From positions 1 to 42,303 of the forward strand of contig JACRCE010000073.1 in NCBI GenBank assembly GCA_016213015.1: a stretch of 42,303 bases of DNA. The letters run 5' to 3'. Shown here one piece after another: positions 35,115-42,303 of this stretch; the stretch's first letter is position 1; the number at the start of each line of letters is the position of its first letter. The position numbers and the translations under genes were made by a program. The stretch is from Deltaproteobacteria bacterium. GTDB lineage: Bacteria; Desulfobacterota; GWC2-55-46. The notes under the pieces are model-generated. The model was not told the origin of the DNA and did no database searches. It saw only the letters and a list, made by a program, of their open reading frames with translations.

Positions 35115-35465
35115 ATGATACACGGCATAGGCATAGAGATAATCGACGTTGACAGGTTTTTCCGCGTCATGGAGAGGCGAGGGGAGAGATTTTTGAAAAG
35201 GCTTTTCACCGCCGACGAGCTCGATTACTGCATGAGGAAAAGACGGCCTGAAGAGCGCCTTGCGGCGAGGTTTGCCGCAAAGAAGAGTTTTATGAAGGCC
35301 GTCGGAAAGACGGTAAACTTTCTCGACATGGAGATTCGCAGCGACGTTGACGGTCGGCCGACGCTCCATGTAAACGGCCTTGACGACTCGTTCAGAATCG
35401 TTATCTCCCTGTCGCACGACAAAGGACTGGCAATAGCACAAGCCATCGTATATAAATTACCATGA
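35115..35465 (+). CDS. acpS: Holo-ACP synthase-like protein, metal ligands altered
   Basis: This 116-aa AcpS-fold protein should transfer phosphopantetheine from CoA to acyl carrier protein. Family features are the N-terminal GIGIEIIDVDRF, FTADELDYC, RFAAK and SLSHDKGLAIAQ. The usual magnesium ligand Asp of GIGxDIV is Glu here, and the Glu of the highly conserved AAKE motif is Lys (FAAKKSFMKAVG). The following Gly-Thr-Gly loop is also shortened. The gene abuts the pdxJ stop and shares ATGA with nnr, so it is well kept in the operon. Activity is uncertain. Confidence 0.85.
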   Translation: MIHGIGIEIIDVDRFFRVMERRGERFLKRLFTADELDYCMRKRRPEERLAARFAAKKSFMKAVGKTVNFLDMEIRSDVDGRPTLHVNGLDDSFRIVISLSHDKGLAIAQAIVYKLP

Positions 35466-37036
35466 AACTTGCAACCGCAAAGACCATAAAGAAGATTGAC
35501 CACGCGGCCGTTTCCATGTACGGTATGCGCTCCATCCAACTCATGGAGAACGCCGGAGCCGGCGTTGCAGGGGTCGCCGTGAAAGAGTTCGGCGGACGCA
35601 TCGAAGGGCGTAAGGTCGCGGTTATCGTCGGCAAGGGCAACAACGCCGGAGACGGTTACGTCTGCGCCAGACTCCTTGCCAACATGGGGGCGCGCGTTAC
35701 CGTATTTTCGCTTGCCTCTTCCAATGAACTCAAGGGGGATTGTCTCCTTAACGAGCGCATCTGGCGACAGATGCACGGCGAGGTTCGCTCTATTGCCGAC
35801 GGCGCGTCCTTCCGTAACGAGCGAAACCGGAATTCCTTGAAACATGCGTCAATCGTCGTTGACGCGATATTCGGCACAGGGCTTTCCGTTCCGGTAAGCG
35901 GCGTTTACGCGGATGCAATCAAACTCATCAACGAACTCGGCAAGAAGGTGGTTTCAATAGACATACCGTCCGGCATTGACGCGACTACCGGCGCAGTGCT
36001 CGGCATAGCCGTGAAGGCCGCGGTTACGGCCACGATGGCCATGCCTAAGCTCGGAACGTATATCTATCCTGGACGCGAATACGCCGGACGATTGGAGACG
36101 ATTGACATAGGGTGCCCTGCGTGTCTGTTGACCGATGAGACGATAAAGGAAAACCTCGTAACCGGCCGATGGGTTGCCGGAATATTAAAGAAGATGCGCA
36201 GGCCGCCGGATTCGCACAAGGGCAGTTTCGGCCACACGCTGATAATAGGCGGCTCTACGGGCAAGACCGGCGCGCCTTACATGGCCGCGATGGGGGCCAT
36301 GAGGGCGGGCGCCGGGCTTGCGACGATAGCGCTGCCAAAGGGTCTTGAGCCGATGATGTCGGCAAAGACGACCGAGGTGATGACGCTCGGCCTTCCCGAT
36401 GAGAAAGACGGGACGCTTGGGCCGGAGGCGGCCAAGGTGGTCATAAAGGCCATGAGGTCAAAGGCCGTTATTTGTATCGGCCCCGGGCTTGGGTTTTCAT
36501 CCGGCTCTACATCTCTCGTGTCGAGCATTATCGGGCGCGCCGGAGCGCCGGTTGTAATCGACGCTGACGGCCTTAATGCAGTGGCCGCCTCCGTTGCCGC
36601 GTTGAAAAAGGCAAAGACGCCTCTTGTCCTTACCCCGCATCCCGGGGAGGCCGCCCGGCTTCTCGGCAAAGACATTTCAGCGGTTCAATCGGACAGGGTA
36701 GGAGCCGCGAGGACGCTTGCCGAACGCGCGGGGGCAGTAGTATTATTGAAGGGCGCATCGAGCGTGGTCGCGGAGCCGGACGGATGTATCTACGTCAATC
36801 CAACCGGCAACCCGGCGCTTGCCACGGCTGGAACCGGCGACGTGCTCTCAGGCATTGTCGCCGGTCTCTTGAGTCGGGGGTTATCGCCGGTTGAGGCCGC
36901 TTCTTGCGGCGCTTATCTGCATGGAAAGGCCGCCGACGACTATAAAACACTGCATGGCGGCACGGGAATGATCGCAACGGACCTGCTGCAACTTATCCCT
37001 TCCGTTATCGTCCGCCTTATTAACGATGAACGCTAA
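35462..37036 (+). CDS. nnr: Bifunctional NAD(P)HX epimerase/dehydratase
   Basis: This 524-aa metabolite-repair enzyme has an N-terminal YjeF_N epimerase (about 1-215; VGKGNNAGDGYVCARLL, DAIFGTGL, DIPSGID). A C-terminal ADP-dependent dehydratase follows (about 225-524; KGSFGHTLIIGGSTGKTGAP, TPHPGEAARLL, NPALATAGTGDVLSGIVAG). Together they restore hydrated NADH/NADPH. Its start overlaps the acpS stop (ATGA) and its end overlaps tsaE by 11 nt. Confidence 0.94.
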   Translation: MKLATAKTIKKIDHAAVSMYGMRSIQLMENAGAGVAGVAVKEFGGRIEGRKVAVIVGKGNNAGDGYVCARLLANMGARVTVFSLASSNELKGDCLLNERIWRQMHGEVRSIADGASFRNERNRNSLKHASIVVDAIFGTGLSVPVSGVYADAIKLINELGKKVVSIDIPSGIDATTGAVLGIAVKAAVTATMAMPKLGTYIYPGREYAGRLETIDIGCPACLLTDETIKENLVTGRWVAGILKKMRRPPDSHKGSFGHTLIIGGSTGKTGAPYMAAMGAMRAGAGLATIALPKGLEPMMSAKTTEVMTLGLPDEKDGTLGPEAAKVVIKAMRSKAVICIGPGLGFSSGSTSLVSSIIGRAGAPVVIDADGLNAVAASVAALKKAKTPLVLTPHPGEAARLLGKDISAVQSDRVGAARTLAERAGAVVLLKGASSVVAEPDGCIYVNPTGNPALATAGTGDVLSGIVAGLLSRGLSPVEAASCGAYLHGKAADDYKTLHGGTGMIATDLLQLIPSVIVRLINDER

Positions 37037-37475
37037 CGCCGCTCAATACTCCTCCGATTCCGTTGCCCACACCGAACGCATCGGCGAGGAGTTGGCAAGG
37101 GGATTGAAATCAGGCGAGTGCGTCTGTCTCATCGGCGAACTTGGCGCGGGAAAGACCTCTTTTGTGCGCGGCATGGCAAGGACGCTTGCCCCCGGGACAA
37201 AGGTTAAAAGTCCAAGCTTCACGCTCCTTAACGTCTATGAAGACGGCTCTATTCCATTTTATCACATTGACCTTTACAGGCTGGCCGGCGCTGTTGAATT
37301 GGAGGCGGCCGGGCTTGAAGATTATATTTACGGCAAGGGAGTTTGTGTTATAGAATGGGCGGACAGGGCGGCTGGTCTTATCCCCTCCTGTTCGGTAGTC
37401 GTAAGGTTTTCTCACGCGGGACAAGGCCGCAGACTGTTGATAGTGGAAAGGAGAGGCGCGGATGAAAGAGTTTGA
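37026..37475 (+). CDS. tsaE: tRNA threonylcarbamoyladenosine ATPase TsaE
   Basis: This 149-aa P-loop protein is needed with TsaB/TsaD for t6A modification of ANN-decoding tRNAs. Walker A GELGAGKTSFVRG is at residues 37-49, followed by VKSPSFTLLNVYE and the HIDLYRL and IEWADR motifs. It overlaps both flanking genes (nnr and the lipoamide dehydrogenase), so the block is one tight operon. Confidence 0.94.
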   Translation: MNANAAQYSSDSVAHTERIGEELARGLKSGECVCLIGELGAGKTSFVRGMARTLAPGTKVKSPSFTLLNVYEDGSIPFYHIDLYRLAGAVELEAAGLEDYIYGKGVCVIEWADRAAGLIPSCSVVVRFSHAGQGRRLLIVERRGADERV

Positions 37476-38853
37476 CGTTATAGTCGTCGGAGGCGGGCCC
37501 GGCGGATACGTGGCCGCGATACGCGCATCTCAGATGGGCGCAAAGACCGCGCTTGTAGAAAGGGCAAGGCTCGGGGGCACCTGCCTTAATCGCGGATGTA
37601 TCCCGACAAAGGCGCTTTATTATTCAGCAAAGACCCTTAATACCGTTCGCCGCGCCACTGCCTTCGGTGTAAACGTCTCTGAGGTAGGTTTTGACCTTGC
37701 AAGAGCGGTTGAGCGCAAGGACGGGGTTGTAAATAAACTGGTGAGCGGCGTCGAGGCGCTTCTCAAAGGCAACGGCGTTGAGGTAGTCAGGGGCGATGCG
37801 TTCATCGAATCAGCGGGGAGAGTGAAGGTTTCAGCCGCCTCATCGCCTCAGACGCTGGCCTCGAAAAACATCGTCATAGCGACAGGCTCCGAGCCTGCGA
37901 TGATACCGGCCTTTAATATTGATGGCGTCAACGTGCTTACGTCAACGGAGATGCTTAATCTGAAAAAGACCCCGCAAAGCCTTCTTATAATCGGCGGCGG
38001 CGTGATGGGGTGCGAGTTTGCGTCCATCTTTTCCTCGTTCGGCTCAATCGTTACCATCGTGGAACTTTTGCCGACGATACTGTCAACGGAGGATAAGATC
38101 GTGTCGCGTGTCGTGGCAAAGCGGTTCAAGGAGACCGGCGTCAACGTGTTGACCGAGGTTTCGGTAGAGAGCGTTGAGCCACAGAACGGCGCGGTTAAGA
38201 CAAGGCTCAAAGACGGCAGAGAGTTCATTACGGAAAAGGCGCTCGTGTCAATAGGCAGGAGTTTTAATTCAAAGGACATGGGACTGGAGGCGCTTGGGGC
38301 CGCTATCGAGCGCGGGGCAATAGTCGTTAACGAGCGGATGGAGACCAATGTGAAAGGTATCTATGCCATCGGCGACGTAACGGGCAAACTGCTTTTGGCG
38401 CACGTGGCCTCTGCTCAGGGCATCGTGGCAATGTCGAACGCGCTCGGCAAGACGGCTGAGATGGACTATAGTTGCATACCGGCCGGGATATTCACAGACC
38501 CGGAGATCGGCAGCGTCGGGCTTAAAGAGAAAGAGGCTGAGGAAAAGGGCATACCCGTGAAGGTCGGCAGGTTCCCTTACGCGGCAAGCGGCAAGGCGCT
38601 CGGCATGGACGAGACCGAGGGTTTTGTTCAGATACTGACAGACCCCGGCACGGACAGGGTGCTTGGCGCTTCAATCGTGGGCGCGCACGCCACAGACCTT
38701 CTCGGCGAGGTAACGCTTGCGGTGAAGGCCGGAGTAAAGGCAACGGAGTTGGCCGGAGTTGTTCACGCGCATCCGACGCTACCGGAGTTGATCATGGAGG
38801 CCGCCGAAGACGTGCACGGCATGGCAGTACACAAGATAGGGAGAAAGAGATAG
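37462..38853 (+). CDS. lpdA: Dihydrolipoamide dehydrogenase
   Basis: This 463-aa FAD-dependent disulfide oxidoreductase has the FAD-binding GGGPGGYVAAIRA at the N-terminus. The redox disulfide is in GGTCLNRGCIPTKA, the NAD-binding loop is IGGGVMGCEFA, the second FAD motif is YAIGDVTG, and the dimer-interface catalytic HAHPTLPE is present. It reoxidises lipoamide of 2-oxoacid dehydrogenases or the glycine cleavage system. No E1/E2 genes are nearby; it sits between tsaE (14-nt overlap) and lysC (no gap). Confidence 0.93.
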   Translation: MKEFDVIVVGGGPGGYVAAIRASQMGAKTALVERARLGGTCLNRGCIPTKALYYSAKTLNTVRRATAFGVNVSEVGFDLARAVERKDGVVNKLVSGVEALLKGNGVEVVRGDAFIESAGRVKVSAASSPQTLASKNIVIATGSEPAMIPAFNIDGVNVLTSTEMLNLKKTPQSLLIIGGGVMGCEFASIFSSFGSIVTIVELLPTILSTEDKIVSRVVAKRFKETGVNVLTEVSVESVEPQNGAVKTRLKDGREFITEKALVSIGRSFNSKDMGLEALGAAIERGAIVVNERMETNVKGIYAIGDVTGKLLLAHVASAQGIVAMSNALGKTAEMDYSCIPAGIFTDPEIGSVGLKEKEAEEKGIPVKVGRFPYAASGKALGMDETEGFVQILTDPGTDRVLGASIVGAHATDLLGEVTLAVKAGVKATELAGVVHAHPTLPELIMEAAEDVHGMAVHKIGRKR

Positions 38854-40089
38854 ATGCCTCTCATCGTTCAAAAGTACGGCGGCACGTCCGTGGCCGGCGT
38901 GGAGCGCATAAAAAATGTCGCCGGCCGCGTGGCGCGGACGCATAAAGACGGCAACAAGGTGGTGGTCGTTCTTTCGGCCATGTCCGGCGAGACGAACAGG
39001 CTTGTGGCGTTTGCCAACGAGGCAAGCGAGTTTCCGGTAGGCCGCGAATACGACATGATAGTGTCGACCGGCGAACAGGTTACGATAGGGCTTCTGTCGC
39101 TCGTGCTCAAGGAGATGGGCCTGAAGGCGAGAAGTTTCGCCGGGCATCAGGTGCCCATAATAACGGATTCGCAGTTCGGGAGCGCGCGCATAGAGCATAT
39201 CGGGAGCGAGGCGATAATGCGGGAGTTGGCCTCCGGAGGCATAGCAATCGTGGCTGGTTTTCAGGGCGTTGACACGGACGGCAATATTACCACGCTTGGG
39301 CGCGGCGGCTCGGATACCACGGCGGTCGCTTTGGCCGCGGCATTGAATGCAGACCTGTGCGAGATATACACGGACGTGGAGGGCGTATACACGACTGACC
39401 CGAACATCTGCAACGACGCAAGAAAACTTGCCAAGGTGTCGTATGACGAGATGCTTGAGATGGCCAGCCTTGGCGCAAAGGTGCTTCAGACACGCTCCGT
39501 CGAGTTTGCGCGAAAGTACAACGTGCCGGTGATGGTGCGCTCCTCTTTCACCGACACCCAAGGCACTCTTGTTTGCAAGGAGGATATTGAGATGGAAAAG
39601 GTCGTGGTTTCAGGCGTTACGTACAACAAGGACGAGGCCAAGATTTCGGTGCTTCGCGTTCCCGATAGGCCCGGCATAGCGGCAAGGCTGTTCAAGCCGT
39701 TGACCGAGGCCGGCATCAACGTTGACATGATAGTGCAGAACATCAGCCATGACGCGCATACGGACCTTACCTTCACGGTATCCAAGTCCGAGTTCAAGCG
39801 GGCGTTGAAGCTCGTCAAGGAAACGGCCTCGGACATAGAGGCAAAAGAGGTCGTCGGGGACCCGAACATAGCAAAGGTCTCGATAGTCGGCGCGGGCATG
39901 AGAAGCCATGCCGGGGTTGCCTCGAAGATGTTCGACGTAATGGCCGCCGAGGGCATAAACATCCAGATGATCTCCACCTCCGAGATAAAGATATCGTGCG
40001 TCGTGGACGTGAAGTACACGGAGCTTGCGGTAAGGGTGCTCCATGACGCATTTGAGTTGGGCAAGGAAGAGGTCAACGAGGAGAGGTGA
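38854..40089 (+). CDS. lysC: Aspartate kinase
   Basis: This 411-aa enzyme makes aspartyl phosphate, the first step to lysine, threonine and methionine. The kinase domain opens with [19 protein letters not shown] and contains [16 protein letters not shown]. Two ACT domains (about 265-410) provide feedback control, with [12 protein letters not shown] at the first. It starts directly after the lpdA stop with GGGAGAAAGAG upstream. It is followed by cimA, which is common in deltaproteobacteria. Confidence 0.95.
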   Translation: MPLIVQKYGGTSVAGVERIKNVAGRVARTHKDGNKVVVVLSAMSGETNRLVAFANEASEFPVGREYDMIVSTGEQVTIGLLSLVLKEMGLKARSFAGHQVPIITDSQFGSARIEHIGSEAIMRELASGGIAIVAGFQGVDTDGNITTLGRGGSDTTAVALAAALNADLCEIYTDVEGVYTTDPNICNDARKLAKVSYDEMLEMASLGAKVLQTRSVEFARKYNVPVMVRSSFTDTQGTLVCKEDIEMEKVVVSGVTYNKDEAKISVLRVPDRPGIAARLFKPLTEAGINVDMIVQNISHDAHTDLTFTVSKSEFKRALKLVKETASDIEAKEVVGDPNIAKVSIVGAGMRSHAGVASKMFDVMAAEGINIQMISTSEIKISCVVDVKYTELAVRVLHDAFELGKEEVNEER

Positions 40090-40103
40090 GGGCGTTAGGA
40101 CGG

Positions 40104-41693
<1,590 letters not shown>

Positions 41694-41712
41694 GAAGACG
41701 AGGTGTAAGAAG

Positions 41713-42075
41713 ATGACAGCCGTAAAAGACCCGCGATACCTTGCCTTCATTGTCATTGCGTTGTTTCTTTTTACGTTTCACCTTATCTCCTCATCGTCGT
41801 TTTTTCGCGCATGGCAAGACGGCTCTTATGGAGAGCGGCAAGAGGTTCCGGCTCACGACGCGGCTTTGCCTTTCCCGGTATTTCCAATCAACATAAACAC
41901 GGCAACGTTCGACGAACTGGTGCTCTTGCCGGGCATCGGCGACAAGACCGCAACCCGTATAATCGAGCGCAGGGACAGGATCGGGGCTTTCAACTCCCTT
42001 GATGAGTTGAAGGAGATCAAGGGCATTGGCCAAGCCGTCGTTGAAAAGCTAAACGGTCTTGCAACGGCGGGGTAA
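41713..42075 (+). CDS. Membrane-anchored ComEA-like helix-hairpin-helix protein
   Basis: This 120-aa protein has one N-terminal membrane helix (about 9-30, LAFIVIALFLFTFHLISS). A periplasmic linker and a double helix-hairpin-helix DNA-binding domain follow (ININTATFDELVLLPGIGDK, then GAFNSLDELKEIKGIG). ComEA relatives bind incoming DNA outside the inner membrane in natural transformation; many short versions are of unproven role. ATG 41713 has GAGGTGTAAGAAG upstream. It is last in the lysC-cimA run. Confidence 0.9.
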   Translation: MTAVKDPRYLAFIVIALFLFTFHLISSSSFFRAWQDGSYGERQEVPAHDAALPFPVFPININTATFDELVLLPGIGDKTATRIIERRDRIGAFNSLDELKEIKGIGQAVVEKLNGLATAG

Positions 42076-42090
42076 GAAAAGTTTTTTGTC

Positions 42091-42118
42091 TTGACAAAGG
42101 TGGCAGGTTTGATATAGG
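42091..42118 (+). promoter_or_regulatory. Predicted sigma70 promoter toward the window end
   Basis: TTGACA (42091-42096), 16 nt and TATAGG (42113-42118) point rightward. A type-1 element follows at once, so the transcript would read through it to a gene outside the window. Confidence 0.4.
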
Positions 42119-42134
42119 AAAGGTACGATAAAAT

Positions 42135-42303
42135 TAGGGAAGGTCTGATTAATTCCCTTTTCTGTCATTGCGAGCCCAGCACCACTTTATTGCAGGAGGA
42201 AATTTGTTAAGCAACATGCTTTCGTAATCGAAAGTGGTGCTGGGCGTGGCAATCTCTAACTTGTTGATTTCCTTGAAGACGAGATTGCTTCGCGGAGCGA
42301 GAA
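42135..42303 (+). repeat. Type-1 miniature element (cut by window edge)
   Basis: TTAGGGAAGGTCTGATTAAT and the following GTCATTGCGA are identical to the 1353 copy over the left part. It includes a 72-bp element and runs off the end of the window. Confidence 0.8.
42174..42245 (+). repeat. 72-bp inverted-arm element, copy E
   Basis: This copy is identical to copy B (1393-1464), with perfect 15-bp arms, and is in the same orientation within its host element. The identity over 40 kb suggests recent copying or gene conversion. Confidence 0.9.

Overview
The window is a contiguous piece of a bacterial chromosome, about 42 kb, coding-dense and moderately GC-rich (AGG-heavy arginine use). No species can be named from the sequence. 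The gene content and order point to a deltaproteobacterial (Desulfobacterota-like) lineage or a close relative. The ATP synthase cluster runs b'/b-delta-alpha-gamma-beta-epsilon with no a or c subunit genes. An NtrC-type two-component pair, an archaeal-type S-adenosylmethionine synthetase, QueH, a TatD/radical-SAM fusion and the block ftsH-folP-glmM-pdxJ-acpS-nnr-tsaE-lysC-cimA fit the same placement.

Layout. 1-3.3 kb: repeat elements, a small XRE regulator, queH, an archaeal-type metK and a Nudix hydrolase. 3.4-7.5 kb: histidine kinase, sigma54-dependent response regulator, a coiled-coil lipoprotein and an unrecognised protein. 7.5-11.4 kb (mostly minus strand): PBP1C, a decayed C-terminal fragment of a bacterial alpha-2-macroglobulin, and head-to-head with it a DUF2155-like lipoprotein that also lacks its normal start. 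11.7-18.4 kb (minus strand): the F1Fo ATP synthase operon, with b' and b read as one ORF and an AT-rich NYN/LabA-like gene inserted between gamma and beta. 18.7-23.1 kb: a Met/His-rich exported protein, then tmk-holB-ricT-metG. 23.3-28.2 kb: tatD-radical SAM fusion, era, der and a YihY/BrkB membrane protein. 28.3-42.1 kb (plus strand): ftsH, folP, glmM, an MNT/HEPN pair, pdxJ, acpS, nnr, tsaE, lpd, lysC, cimA and a short ComEA-like protein.

The most unusual content is non-coding. Several intergenic spaces are filled by palindromic miniature elements with no transposase in the window. Two host families (here type 1, about 200 bp, and type 2, about 310 bp) each carry, at one fixed internal position, a 72-bp element with 15-bp inverted arms and a 42-nt asymmetric core. 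There are five copies of this 72-bp element. In both host families the core occurs in both orientations at the same insertion site, so it either inverts in place or inserts repeatedly in either direction at a preferred site. Other repeat families (CCGTGAAC palindromes, a 29-nt CGATAGAGACATTC unit, GGCAGGC hairpins) fill further gaps, including gaps inside the ATP synthase operon.

Second-tier observations are: a candidate small RNA with its own promoter and terminator-like hairpin beside the NYN gene; a structured region ahead of metK; a possible -24/-12 promoter directly downstream of the NtrC-type regulator; an AcpS lacking its usual metal ligands; and a PdxJ with a changed phosphate-site residue.
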